Below, piece by piece: positions 35,190 through 45,314 of a stretch of 64,000 nt of DNA. How positions within the stretch are numbered: position 1 is the first letter of the stretch; each line of letters opens with the position of its first letter. Origin of the DNA: Oasisia sp. SBJ-2009 (lineage: Eukaryota > Annelida > Polychaeta > Sabellida > Siboglinidae); NCBI GenBank assembly GCA_964017155.1, contig OZ024864.1:33618529-33682528 (forward strand). Direction: 5' to 3'. A program made the translations under genes and the position numbers. A model generated the notes under the pieces. It was not told where the DNA came from. It worked only from the letters and a program-made list of their open reading frames with translations, and searched no databases.

Positions 35190-35298
35190 GGTGTGTGTGT
35201 GTGTGTGTGAGTGAGTGAGTGAGTGAGTGAGTGAGTGAGTGAGTGTGTGGTGTGTGAGTGAGTGAGTGAGTGAGTGTGTGTGTGTGAGTGAGTGTGAG

Positions 35299-35358
<60 letters not shown>

Positions 35359-35369
35359 TGTGTGTGCAG
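35190..35369. repeat. (GT)n/(GAGT)n/(GTGC)n array ending at a 3' splice site
   Basis: GTGTGT, GTGA and GTGC tracts run directly into GTGTGTGCAG, the acceptor of exon 10. There is no ordinary pyrimidine tract. Confidence 0.93.
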
Positions 35370-35439
35370 ATGTTCCTCAAGTGTCCTCACTGACCTGTCC
35401 AGTCTGATGAATCAGTTAGAAAGATTCACTCATGACGAG
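35370..35439 (+). CDS. CNTRL: Centriolin-like exon 10
   Basis: Phase 2 in, 0 out, 70 nt. Peptide CSSVLTDLSSLMNQLERFTHDE. The acceptor is microsatellite-derived and the donor GACGAG|GTTTTA is weak, so the borders are the least certain of the series. Phase continuity with exons 9 and 11 and the coil-like sequence support it. Confidence 0.6.
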
Positions 35440-35694
35440 GTTTTAAATTAGATTGTGCAATTCTAATTACTCGTTGAAGTGCCAAGAGTGAACTTTGAAC
35501 CTGTCTGTCTTCTCCTGGCCCTGGCTCCTGTCTGTCTAGTGGCGTGGACACTGGTCCCCACTCCTCTCTCTGTGTCCCCCTGGTGGCTAGGGAAACCACT
35601 CACTCATATCCCACGCTTGTACAAACGCAGGTGGTGATTAGAGCCTGCAAACACGTGTTATCACTGCAGTGGGTAGTTTACGTAATTGATGCCA

Positions 35695-35849
35695 TGCACA
35701 TACACACATGTGTGCATGCATGCATGCATACACAGGCACACACTCATGCACACATACACACATACACGCACACACACCACACGCACACACCATAGACACA
35801 CACACACCATAGACACACACACACACCATAGACACACACACACACCATA

Positions 35850-35912
<63 letters not shown>
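35695..35912. repeat. (CA)n microsatellite with CACACCATAGA units
   Basis: CA array with five interspersed CACACCATAGACACA units. Confidence 0.95.
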
Positions 35913-35915
<3 letters not shown>

Positions 35916-36056
35916 CATGATAATTATGTATTCTATGATTTATATGTGATTTTGTTCTATTTGCTTGCTTTTATTGGGGCTATTATTTCAATATAGTAAT
36001 ACTGTGTGGAGTGTTACCACCTGTCACATGACCTGTGCATCTCTGGTGTGTTTCAG

Positions 36057-36126
36057 ATGGAGGCAGAGAGACAACAGAAGACTCAGGAAAACTTTGTTGG
36101 ACTCGACGAGAAAGTCCAGAATCTTG
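36057..36126 (+). CDS. CNTRL: Centriolin-like exon 11
   Basis: Acceptor GGTGTGTTTCAG|ATG, donor CTTG|GTGGGT, 70 nt, phase 0 in and 1 out. Peptide MEAERQQKTQENFVGLDEKV. The ATG is internal and not proposed as a start. Confidence 0.82.
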
Positions 36127-36484
36127 GTGGGTTCAATTCAATTCACTTGTTTATTTATTAACTTCAGTAGTGCAATTAATTTAATTTAAGTCATTAACTT
36201 TATACAACAGTTTAATGTGATTACATTTAAATTCATAATCAACTCTTGGTTAGGTGCATATCTAAAATTTATTATTTATGAATATCAGACATTCTGCGTT
36301 TATGATATCGAGGTGTTTCCTCTTTTTTCAGTTAGACTCCAGTCACTAGACCATGTAATTGTTAATGGGAGGGAAGTGCGGGGGGGGGGGGCAATGAGAT
36401 TGACTGGTTGTTCATCCATTTATCGTCACTTTGGGTTATTTACTGACAGTCTTGTAAAGACGTGTTTGTCTGTTGTGTTCTCAG

Positions 36485-36576
36485 CGCGAGAGATTGCCAA
36501 GAGGGATGCTGAGAAGGATGAATTAATGACAGCCTTGTCAAGGTCATGCGAGGAACTCACCAGTTTACGAACACAG
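36485..36576 (+). CDS. CNTRL: Centriolin-like exon 12 (last one before the duplicated block)
   Basis: Acceptor GTGTTCTCAG|CG, donor ACACAG|GTTTCC, 92 nt, phase 1 in and 0 out. Peptide AREIAKRDAEKDELMTALSR, then SCEELTSLRTQ. Copy B has no counterpart of this exon. Confidence 0.85.
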
Positions 36577-36775
36577 GTTTCCATGATAATGAAACATTGG
36601 CTGCTTAGTAACCACATACATTAGTTCAGGTCTCCATGGTAACAAAATGTTGACTGCTTAGTAACCATAGACATTAGTTCAGGTCTCCATGCGTTGACTG
36701 CTTGGTAACCAAATACATTAGTTTAGGTCTCCATGGTAACAAAACGTTGACTGCTTAGTAACCAAATACACATTC
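36571..36775. repeat. ~55-bp repeat seeded at the 5' splice site of exon 12
   Basis: Four units, each starting CAG|GTNTCCATG and running to GCTTAGTAACCA...ATTAGTT. The first CAG|GT is the real donor at 36576/36577; the others are copies. Copy B (from about 55013) starts inside this repeat and keeps about one and a half units. Confidence 0.9.
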
Positions 36776-37192
36776 AGCTGAAAGCTGACAGTAAGAGTCA
36801 GAGTAACTTTATTTCACAATGTAACATGGAAGCTGTTTCTAATGCCTTAGGAAAGCGTACTAATGCGAATATGTCCTAGACTTAGCTACAATGTGATATA
36901 CACTTATTATGGGCAACTATACAACTCAAGAATACGATTTTACTAAAAAATAAAAAGCAACACTGAGGACAATTTTGGGTGTATATTTTGTTTGACAGGA
37001 ATATCTTAAATTACATTTTATTTGTGGAACAAATTGTTCAAGGATCCAACATTTGGTTGTTTTGTAAGAAATTAACTTACTTTTGAAACAAGGATGTGAA
37101 ACACAACATTTTGATCAATCAGCTTCACACAGTATGTGACAAAGTAATTTTTATTTATTAAGAAAACTACATTTGCTAACACAGAATTTACC

Positions 37193-37590
37193 ATGGGTTA
37201 AGAAACACTGTGCGTGATGCCATGATACTCATGATGTTGGTGTCACATAATGCCATGATACTCATGGTGTCAGTGTCACATGACACCATGATATTCATGA
37301 CATTAGTGTTACCTGACGCCATGATACTCATGGCGTCAGTGTCACATGACACCATGATACTCATGTAATCAGTGTCACATGACGCCATGATACTCATGGC
37401 ATCAGTGTCACATGACGCATTGATACTCATGGCATCATGATGCCATGGTACTCATGACATCAGTGTCACATGACGCCATGATACTCGTGACATCAGTGTC
37501 ACATGACACCATGATACTCATGGCATCATGACGTCATGATACTCATGGCATCATGACGTCATGATACTCATGGTGTCGGTGTCACACTGG
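37193..37590. repeat. Minisatellite with CATGATACTCATGG core (copy A)
   Basis: Units of 24 to about 35 bp, alternating ATGATACTCATGGCATCA with GTGTCACATGACGCC. Two perfect TGACGTCA (CRE) palindromes occur at about 37530 and 37555. Confidence 0.9.
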
Positions 37591-37642
37591 TCCTGCCAGT
37601 CTGCCCCTGCTGTCTGTGTAACACGTAATGTTGTGTGTCCAG

Positions 37643-37726
37643 GAGTCGTCTGACAGGGCTCTGAGGATACAGCAACTGGAGGATGAAGTGACAAGTCTCA
37701 GACACAACCTGGAGGACAGAGACCAG
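37643..37726 (+). CDS. CNTRL: Centriolin-like exon 13 (copy A)
   Basis: Acceptor GTGTGTCCAG|GAG, donor GACCAG|GTGAGA, 28 codons, phase 0-0. Peptide ESSDRALRIQQLEDEVTSLR, then HNLEDRDQ. The copy B counterpart differs at two residues (Asp/Glu, Asn/Ser). Confidence 0.9.
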
Positions 37727-38525
37727 GTGAGACTGACACTGAGACAGAGCCATGTCTTCTAAACACGTTTGTAGATAGTGTAGTATAGAGACCAGGTGAG
37801 ACTGAGACATGTCTTCTAAACACATTTGTAGATAGTGTAGTATAGAGACCAGGTGAGACTGAGACTGAGACATGTCTTCTAAGCACGTTTGTAGATAGTG
37901 TAGTATAGAGACCAGGTGAGACTGACACTGAGACATGTCTTCTAAACACGTTTGTAGATAGTGTAGTATAGAGACCAGGTGAGACTGACACTGAGACATG
38001 TCTTCTAAACACGTTTGTAGATTAGTGTAGTATAGAGACCAGGTGAGACTGAGACTGAGACATGTTTTCTAAACACGTTTGTAGATAGTGTAGTATAGCG
38101 ACCAGGTGAGACAGAGAGTGAGACATGTCTTCTAAACACGTTTGTAGATAGTGTAGTATAGAGACCAGGTGAGACTGAGACATGTTTTCTAAACACGTTT
38201 GTAGATAGTGTAGTATAGCGACCAGGTGAGACAGAGAGTGAGACATGTCTTCTAAACACGTTTGTAGATAGTGTAGTATAGAGACCAGGTGAGACTGAGA
38301 CATGTTTTCTAAACACGTTTGTAGATAGTGTAGTATAGCGACCAGGTGAGACAGAGAGTGAGACATGTCTTCTAAACACGTTTGTAGATAGTGTAGTATA
38401 GAGACCAGGTGAGACTGAGACATGTCTTCTAAACACGTTTGTAGATAGTGTAGTATAGAGACCAGGTGAGACTGAGACTGAGACATGTCTTCTAAACACG
38501 TTTGTAGATAGTGTAGTATAGAGAC
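37727..38525. repeat. 57/63-bp minisatellite multiplying the 5' splice site (copy A, 13 units)
   Basis: Each unit starts GTGAGACTGA, contains CATGTCTTCTAAACACG and TAGATAGTGTAGTATAG, and ends GAGACCAG or GCGACCAG. GAGACCAG|GTGAGA is the exon 13 donor itself, so 12 extra donor copies follow the true one. Unit sizes differ by 6 bases (GACTGA). After any unit, reading on in frame meets TAA within the first 12 codons. Confidence 0.97.
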
Positions 38526-38895
38526 AAGTTTGTACCCAGCTTTTTCATATAATAAATGATTATTAGAAGCTGTCTGAATTTGTCGTGTAGCTGGTCAACT
38601 GTAGAAAACTAATGAGCAACTTACAAAATGATATCTGAGACGGCTCACACAAATTCTCCTTTAGTATTTAAATATAAACAAACGCGCAAGATTTACAGGT
38701 GAGAATATACAATGTTTTAAGTTATGTTTCTTTTGATAAAGAATGGAATGAAAAATAATTCCTTTTACAGTGCTGCCTCGTAACACCGTGAACCAATTTA
38801 ACTGCGGGTCTTTTACGCGCTAGGCAATTATTAGATTACTTTATAATAATCACTGCTGAATGGTCCACCTTTGTAATTCATTGTTTACTCACCAG

Positions 38896-39036
38896 GAGGT
38901 TCGTCAGATTAGAGAGAAGTCGGTTGCTGAGATTGCCGACCTTGAAGGCATCGCCCAGGCGCACTACAGCAGAGCCAATCGGCTCGGAGACGAACTCAAC
39001 TATCTGAGGGCAGAACACTTGGAAATAGCGCGGCGG
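38896..39036 (+). CDS. CNTRL: Centriolin-like exon 14 (copy A)
   Basis: Acceptor TTACTCACCAG|GAG, donor CGGCGG|GTATGT, 47 codons, phase 0-0. Contains AEIADLEGIAQAHYSRANRL and GDELNYLRAE. Human centriolin has the same spacing (MATIELVAQ, RARRL, KELNQM) near its C-terminus. Confidence 0.93.
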
Positions 39037-39065
39037 GTATGTTACGTCTTATTCCTACACCAAGC

Positions 39066-40012
39066 CAGCGGGTAGAGCGGTGCCGGTGGGTAGAGCGGTG
39101 CCGGTGGGTAGAGCGGTGCCGGTGGGTAGAGCGGTGCCGGTGGGTAGAGCGGTGCCGGTGGGTAGAGCGGTGCCGGTGGGTAGAGAGTGGTGTCGGTGGG
39201 TAGAGCGATGCCGGTGGGTAGTGCGGTGCCAGTGGGTAGTGCGGTGCCGGTGGGCAGAGCGGTGCCAGTGGGTAGTGCGGTGCCAGTGGGTAGTGCGGTG
39301 CCGGTGGGCAGAGCGGTGCCAGTGGGTAGTGCGGTGCCGGTGGGCAGTGCAGTGCCGGTGGGCAGAGCGGTGCCAGTGGGTAGTGCGGTGCCGGTGGGCA
39401 GTGCGGTGCCAGTGGGTAGTGCTGTGCCGGTGGGCAGAGCGGTGCCAGTGGGTAGTACGGTGCCGGTGGGTAGAGCGGTGCCAGTGGGCAGAGCGGTGCC
39501 AGTGGGCAGAGCGGTGCCAGTGGGTAGAGCGGTGCCAGTGGGTAGAGCGGTGCCAGTGGGTAGAACGGTGCCAGTGGGTAGTATGGTGCCAGTGGGTAGT
39601 GCGGTGCCGGTGGGCAGAGCGGTGCAAGTGGGTAGAGCGGTGCCAGTGGGTAGAGTGGTGCCAGTGGGTAGAGTGGTGCCAGTGGGCAGAGCGGTGCCCG
39701 TGGGTAGAGTGGTGCCAGTGGGTAGAGCGGTGCCGGTGGGTAGAGCGGTGCTGGTGGGTAGAGCGGTGCCAGTGGGCAGAGCGGTGCCAGTGGGTAGAGC
39801 GGTGCCAGTAGGTAGAGCGGTGCCAGTGGGTAGAACGGTGCCGGTGGGTAGAGCGATGCAGGTGGGTAGAGCGGTGCCGGTGGGTAGAGCGGTGCCCGTG
39901 GGTAGAGTGGTGCTAGTGGGTAGAGTGGTGCCGGTGGGTAGAGCGGTGCCACTGGGTGGAGCGGTGCCGGTGGGTAGAGTGGTGCCGGTGGGTAGAGCGG
40001 TGCCACGCACTC
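39066..40012. repeat. 18-bp minisatellite GGTGCCGGTGGGTAGAGC, about 52 units (copy A only)
   Basis: Units with G/A and A/T variants (CCAGTGGGTAGT) run without a break from 30 bases after the exon 14 donor to the CA tract. Copy B has a single unit at 56657-56672. The Ala-Val-Pro-Val-Gly-Arg and Leu-Pro-Thr-Gly-Thr-Ala ORFs here are artefacts of an 18-base period without stops. Confidence 0.97.
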
Positions 40013-40090
40013 CACACACACACGCACAGACACACACACATACACACACCACACAAGACAGACACACGCACGCACGCACGCACACGCACG

Positions 40091-40122
<32 letters not shown>

Positions 40123-40125
40123 TGA
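40012..40125. repeat. (CA)n/(CACG)n microsatellite
   Basis: Follows the 18-bp array; also present in copy B (56673-56801). Confidence 0.95.
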
Positions 40126-40266
40126 ATGTACAAAACACATTTATGTACTTTTGACAACACTCCTGTCCCTGTCTGCTCCTGGCCCAGCTGGTTGTGGCCC
40201 ACCAAATGACCCGATGTCCCTGTCTGTCCCTGTTGTCCCCTGATCCCATCCGTCTCTTCCCTCCAG

Positions 40267-40347
40267 CTGCAATCCCAGGAGGAACTGTCCAGCCGGGAAC
40301 ATGAACTGGAGGACACACTGCGAGAACTCAAGGACGATATCAAAACA
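40267..40347 (+). CDS. CNTRL: Centriolin-like exon 15 (copy A)
   Basis: Acceptor CTTCCCTCCAG|CTG, donor AAAACA|GTGAGT, 27 codons, phase 0-0. Peptide LQSQEELSSREHELEDTLRE, then LKDDIKT. Identical in copy B. Confidence 0.92.
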
Positions 40348-40411
40348 GTGAGTGACACTCTTGATCTGCCTGGTCCGCAGCTCACACTTCTCATTCTGTT
40401 CTCTGTCACTG

Positions 40412-41096
40412 CTGTTGTCATCACTGCTGTTGTCTCTTACGTTGTTGTCATCACTGCTGTTGTCTTTTACGTTGTTGTCATCACTGCTGTTGTCTCTTAC
40501 TTTGTTGTCGTCACTGCTGTTGTCTCTCAAGTTGTTGTCATCACTGCTGTTATCTCTTACGTTGTTGTCATCACTGCTGTTGTCTCTCAAGTTGTTGTCA
40601 TCACTGTTGTTGTCTCTCAAGTTGTTGTCATCACTGCTGTTGTCTCTTACGTTGTTGTCATCACTGCTGTTGTCTCTCAAGTTGTTGTCATCACTGCTGT
40701 TGTCTCTCAAGTTGTTGTCATCACTGCTGTTGTCTCTCAAGTTGTTGTCATCACTGCTGTTGTCTCTTACGTTGTTGTCATCACTGCTGTTATCTCTCAA
40801 GTTGTTGTCATCACTGCTGTTGTCTCTCAAGTTGTTATCATCACTGCTGTTGTCTCTCAAGTTGTTGTCATCAGTGCTGTTGTCTCTCAAGTTGTTGTCA
40901 TCACTGCTGTTGTCTCTCAAGTTCTTGTCATTATTGCTGTTGTCTCTCAAGTTGTTGTAATCACTGCTGTTGTCTCTTACGTTGTTGTCATCACTGCTGT
41001 TGTCTCTCAAGTTGTTGTCATCACTGCTGTTGTCTCTTACGTTGTTGTCATCACTGCTGTTGTCTCTTACGTTGTTGTCATCACTGCTGTTGTCAG
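40412..41096. repeat. 30-bp minisatellite, about 23 units (copy A)
   Basis: Unit GTTGTTGTCATCACTGCTGT plus TGTCTC(AA or TTAC). Two subtypes differ at CTCAA versus CTTAC. The period is a multiple of 3, so Val-Val-Ile-Thr-Ala on the plus strand and Ser-Ser-Asp-Asp-Asn-Asn on the minus strand stay open for over 200 codons. There is no gene support for either. Confidence 0.97.
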
Positions 41097-41375
41097 ACAG
41101 CATCATTGACAGATCTATTTCCACGATATGCAAACCGATATCGGTCAAGCAATGGGTCGGCAATTAAATTAAAAACTACAGAACCAAGCATTTCAACAAG
41201 AGACTGTAGAATTTTTGGGAACAGGAATAATAGTTGACTTTTTGAAGCAATGGGGGATTTTACATTGGCAAATAGCCCAGACACCCTATCACCATGTCAC
41301 CCTTTTGCCAGGCACCCCATCAGCCTGTCACTCTATTGTCAAGACATCCTATCAGCTTGTCACCCTATTCCCCCA

Positions 41376-41515
41376 GACACCCTATCTCACTCATCCTATC
41401 TCACTCACACCCTATCTCACTCTCATCCTATTTCACTCACCCTATCTCACTCTCACCCTATCTCACTCACCCTATCTCACCCACACCCTATCTCACTCTC
41501 ACCCTATCTGTGAGT
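41376..41515. repeat. 16-bp minisatellite ACCCTATCTCACTCAC (copy A)
   Basis: About nine units directly upstream of the exon 16 acceptor, where they form its pyrimidine-rich tract. Confidence 0.93.
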
Positions 41516-41538
41516 CACCCTATCGCCCGTGTGCCCAG

Positions 41539-41661
41539 GAGGTGACGGAGGGGATGCTGGAGCTGGAGCGATCCCGCATCGAGACGGCCACGGAGCTGGA
41601 GCAGCTCCATGACCAGAAGGACAACCTGCATCTGAGCGTGCTCAAACAAACCCTCATCGTG
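41539..41661 (+). CDS. CNTRL: Centriolin-like exon 16 (copy A)
   Basis: Acceptor CGTGTGCCCAG|GAG, donor GTG|GTAACT, 41 codons, phase 0-0. Peptide EVTEGMLELERSRIETATEL, then EQLHDQKDNLHLSVL. Copy B has an in-frame 6-base shorter form in the HDQKDNLH segment. Confidence 0.9.
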
Positions 41662-42204
41662 GTAACTCTCTCGCATGCAAGCACATGTCGTCACGCTTCG
41701 TCACGCTTCGTCACGCTTGTGTTTCTGTCTTTTTCTTAAGATTTGTCGCACTTTTAAACGATCATTTCCCAGCGATGAAGAAAAATGTCATCGAAATTTA
41801 TATTTTATATTTTATTGAAAACGTGGTTTATTCTCCTTGTTAAAATAATAATATTAATAAAGGCTTGATGCAAGAAATACTAGAAGCTACCACTATTGCT
41901 AAACATTACTTGTTTTATTAAGTGAACACTATATGTTTTCTGTGGCAAGGTTCATGGGGATCTCGTTTTCTTTTCAGATCCCAACTGTTGGACCTGGCTG
42001 AGATATATTTCTGTTAAATTATATGATTGTTGTTGTGGTCACTGTCCACTCAAGCGGCCAGTCATCCATTGTCACAATGGCCACTAAGTCAGAACCTCGG
42101 GAGTGAATCACTGAGAGTGAAACCTTGAGAGTGAAACATGTTAATGGAATGTCTTTGTGAACTTACAACACGAACCGATCAATGATTGGTGTGTTCTGTT
42201 TCAG

Positions 42205-42294
42205 ATCCGGAGTGGCGTCAACACCCCAGTGCCACAGGACGCAACGGCAAAGGGAAACACTAACTACTTTGAAGAACAACAATACCAGCTGAAG
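42205..42294 (+). CDS. CNTRL: Centriolin-like exon 17 (copy A)
   Basis: Acceptor GTTCTGTTTCAG|ATC, donor CTGAAG|GTGACT, 30 codons, phase 0-0. Peptide IRSGVNTPVPQDATAKGN, then a FEEQQYQLK end. A non-coil linker near the C-terminus. Confidence 0.87.
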
Positions 42295-42361
42295 GTGACT
42301 AGTTCTGTCAACGTCTCAGAGATGTCACTGACACAATGGGGGAACCTTTGTGTAGAGACAT

Positions 42362-42747
42362 ATGTGAAGTGGTCAACTGGAACATTGGCAACTTTCCTGA
42401 AACAACTCAAAACTTATCTATTTCGTTTGTATTAAATGCCTTGATGGCACTGGTTTATATTTCATAGCATTGACTGGTTTTAAATTGTTCTGTTTGAAAC
42501 TGTATTTTTACACCCTATTTTATTAATTTTATTTACTTATCTTAACATATTTATTATTAATTTTTTTATCTTAACTTACTTAATTATTTATCTTAGTTTA
42601 TTTATTTGATTTTAGCTTATGTATTTAATTTATTTATATTTTAGATTATTAGTCAACACATCATGTTAATGTGAAGCGCTTTGATTTGGTTGGCATTTAA
42701 TTACTTAAAAAGTGCTATGTTAACAAACATAATTATTATTATTATCA
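42362..42747 (+). mobile_element. LINE 3' end inserted in intron (copy A)
   Basis: The last codons of a non-LTR element (TFLKQLKTYLFRLY-stop, 42388-42435) are followed by an AT-rich 3' UTR, then GTGAAGCGCTTTGATTTGG... AAAGTGCTATGTTAACA and an ATTATTATT tail. The same insertion is in copy B, where the 3' tail is deleted, so it predates the duplication. Confidence 0.75.
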
Positions 42748-42879
42748 CAAGAGGTGTCAAAACAACCTGTGAGATTGTCTGCATTACTTGGCAAAGATTG
42801 TTCACGTGTATCAGTGCACAAACATGTCTGTGTGACAAACATGTTTGTAACATGTCTATAATGTCTAACACAAGTTTAT

Positions 42880-43290
42880 ATGTAACACTTACATGCGTAA
42901 CCCAAGTGTATCTGTAACACAAGTGTGTCTGTAACACAAGTGCATCTGTAACACAAGTGTGTCTGTAACACAAGTGTGTATTTTAACACAAGTGTGTCTG
43001 TAACACAAGCCTGTCTTTTAACACACATGTGTCTGTAACACAAGTGTGTTTTTAACACAAGTGTATCTGTACGACATGCGTGTCTTTTAACACAAGTGTG
43101 TCTGTAGCACAAGTGTGTATGTAACACAAGTATGTCTTTCAACACAAGTATGTCTGTAACACAAGTGTGTCTGTGACACAAGTGTGTATGTAACACAAGT
43201 GTGTCTTTTAATACAAGTGTGTCTGTATCAAAAGTGTGTCTGTAACACAAGTGTGTCTGTAACATGATTATGTCTTTAACACACACAGGA
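42880..43290. repeat. 17-bp minisatellite TAACACAAGTGTGTCTG, about 22 units (copy A)
   Basis: Units with T/A and CTTT insert variants lie just before the exon 18 acceptor. Copy B has about nine units. Confidence 0.93.
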
Positions 43291-43339
43291 GTGCATGTAA
43301 CGGTGTTACATCTGTAACACTGTAACGTGTTTGTTACAG

Positions 43340-43444
43340 CTTGAGCAGAAGATGAGTCGTCACGCTGAGGTGATGGAGAGTCGGAGACAGGTGTCACATG
43401 ACAGCATCCAGCAGCTGCAACGGAAGCTGAATAACCTTGAACAG
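43340..43444 (+). CDS. CNTRL: Centriolin-like exon 18 (copy A)
   Basis: Acceptor TTTGTTACAG|CTT, donor GAACAG|GTGACC, 35 codons, phase 0-0. Peptide LEQKMSRHAEVMESRRQ, then SIQQLQRKLNNLEQ. It lines up with the human C-terminal segment around MSKQAEV...LRRQVDALGEL. Confidence 0.9.
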
Positions 43445-44168
43445 GTGACCTTCACTTGACTTTCAGTGCTTTATACATCCTTTCCCTTGTTCCGTCCCAC
43501 AAAGATGGTTTCCTCGTCAGTTATGCCACGTTGGGTGTTATTTTTCTCTATACTCTCAAATCATTGGGCCAATTGTTTTCATTTAATGTTTCATGGGGCA
43601 TTATTTGGGGTGGCTGTGTATTTGAGTGTCTTCTTGGTAATTGTTTTTAATGCAAAACTGTTAACGCCATCCCAGTCATTCAGACATTGACATTATAGTA
43701 GGTTGTTTTAGTGTTAATCATTAATGGACTACCTGTTTTTTTTTATTTAATGTACTAATACTTTTATTGATCTATTTATTCTAATATTTTATTAACGTAT
43801 TATTTTAGCTCACAGTGTAGTATCCTTTACATTGCATGACCGTGAAATTCAATGTACAAATAATTTGTATCTATTTATTATATTTATTTTATTAATTTAC
43901 TCATCGTTTTAATGTACACTTAACATATACAGTTAATTGTATTTGTCTATTTGTCATATTTATTTTATTAACTTACTACTTTAGCACACAGTCACGTTAC
44001 AACTGCAGTATAGTGAAACATCACGTTTTAGCAGTAAATACTTGAAGACTTGAAGTTACATTTGCTTTACGCTGACATATGAGAGACAAATGTCTGGTAT
44101 TTCAACAGCTAGAAGACCTGTGTTCATAATCGACACAGTTGTTGCTATATGACATTGTTTCTCGACAG

Positions 44169-44270
44169 GTTCTGTGCCTAAGTGATTCACATCGACCTAC
44201 TACGCCATCTAGTGATGTCCTGTTGAACCGCTCCCGAACTCCGACTCCGGCGGGAGAGTTTGATATGCAG
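44169..44270 (+). CDS. CNTRL: Centriolin-like exon 19 (copy A)
   Basis: Acceptor TGTTTCTCGACAG|GTT, donor ATGCAG|GTAAGG, 34 codons, phase 0-0. The Ser/Thr/Pro-rich peptide HRPTTPSSDVLLNRSRTPTP has SP/TP sites, suggesting a phosphorylated tail. Confidence 0.87.
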
Positions 44271-44777
44271 GTAAGGGAGTGATGCTGACAGCTTGTTGTG
44301 CTGACAAGCTGACAGCTTGTGATGACATCTTAGCATGGTATTCTGGGGCGTAATAGTGCAATGGTGCAAAGGTGGACTCGATTGTAATCTATCTTGCTTT
44401 CATCTCGTGTTCAGTTATTTTTACAGAAAAGCAAATCTACAAAGTATTCATTACCACATGCAAGCTTGTGTCTGTGATTTTAAAGTGTAGCTTTGATAAA
44501 ATCAATTGAAAAACTGCTTACTTATTTAATTGCTGCAGAATATTCAATTCAAATATTCTTGCATCACGATGTGATTGTCCTATTTCCTGTTGTTGACTTC
44601 CTTATTCTCTCAAAAACCCGGAAGACTTTAGAGCATTAAATCACTGACATATATTAAATAAATTTATTTAGATTACATATTTATATTTGGACACAAAAAA
44701 AATTGGATTTAATCAAGGAAGCCACTTTAATCCGTTCATACACTATGAACTAGAAACACGATTTGTGATGTGAAATA

Positions 44778-44900
44778 ATAATATTTATTTTGTATAGTTC
44801 CATATCCACAGCAATTTAGTACTTAACATAAAATATAATACGAAATAAGAAAACATGTAACTATATAAATACATAATTTAATGACATTCGTTTATAATAA
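44778..44900 (-). mobile_element. LINE-tail type repeat in last intron (copy A)
   Basis: AATAATAATATTTATTTTGTATAGTTCCATATCC... TTAGTACTTAACATA. Same family as 24653 and 26132; conserved in copy B at 62702-62825. Confidence 0.6.
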
Positions 44901-45149
44901 CAAATTATAGTGCAAAATAAATACATAAAAGCAGTTCATTCAGTTATAACACTTAGAAATTATTTAATTAATGAAAACTAAATATTTAATAAATTACAGC
45001 AAAAATGCTTCCGTGAATTAAATAAGCATCTTTAGAGATGCCTTAGAAGATCAAAGTAAAGTTTTAGAAGTGAAAATAGTTGGCATAGCATTCCAAACTG
45101 ATGCCATGATGACCTCTTGTCTGATTCGCTACCCTTCTGTGGTCAACAG

Positions 45150-45314
45150 GACACAGACAGACTGACCAGTGAGGGGGCGTATCCAAGTGAGGGGGCATAT
45201 CCAAGTGAGGGGGCATATCCAAAGCGAGCATACTCACCGAATCGTCACAGCAGTCGGAGGCTGCACTCAGCCGGGAGTGCATCAAACATTGCTGAAAAGG
45301 GTCCATCGTCGTGA
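45150..45314 (+). CDS. CNTRL: Centriolin-like terminal exon 20 (copy A)
   Basis: Acceptor TGGTCAACAG|GAC, phase 0, 54 codons plus TGA at 45312-45314. Three perfect SEGAYP hexapeptide repeats (18-bp direct repeats) precede a basic tail KRAYSPNRHSSRRLHSAGSA. I did not recognise the tail from other centriolins. Confidence 0.87.
   Translation, partial: DTDRLTSEGAYPSEGAYPSEGAYPKRAYSPNRHSSRRLHSAGSASNIAEKGPSS

Noticed and set aside
37568..38499. Minus-strand ORFs with HLVSILHYLQTCLED repeats resembling a repeat protein
   Set aside because: Antisense of the donor-containing minisatellite; unit length is a multiple of 3, so openness is expected. No promoter or splice evidence.
38996..41167. Long ORFs of Ala-Pro-Leu-Tyr-Pro, Leu-Pro-Thr-Gly-Thr-Ala, Ser-Ser-Asp-Asp-Asn-Asn and Val-Val-Ile-Thr-Ala repeats
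   Set aside because: Products of 18- and 30-bp arrays within CNTRL introns; the true exons are only 38896-39036 and 40267-40347.
43456..43690. Hydrophobic ORFs resembling a small membrane protein
   Set aside because: They lie directly after the exon 18 donor in intron sequence, and the reading frame is broken in copy B by the TTAA insertion.
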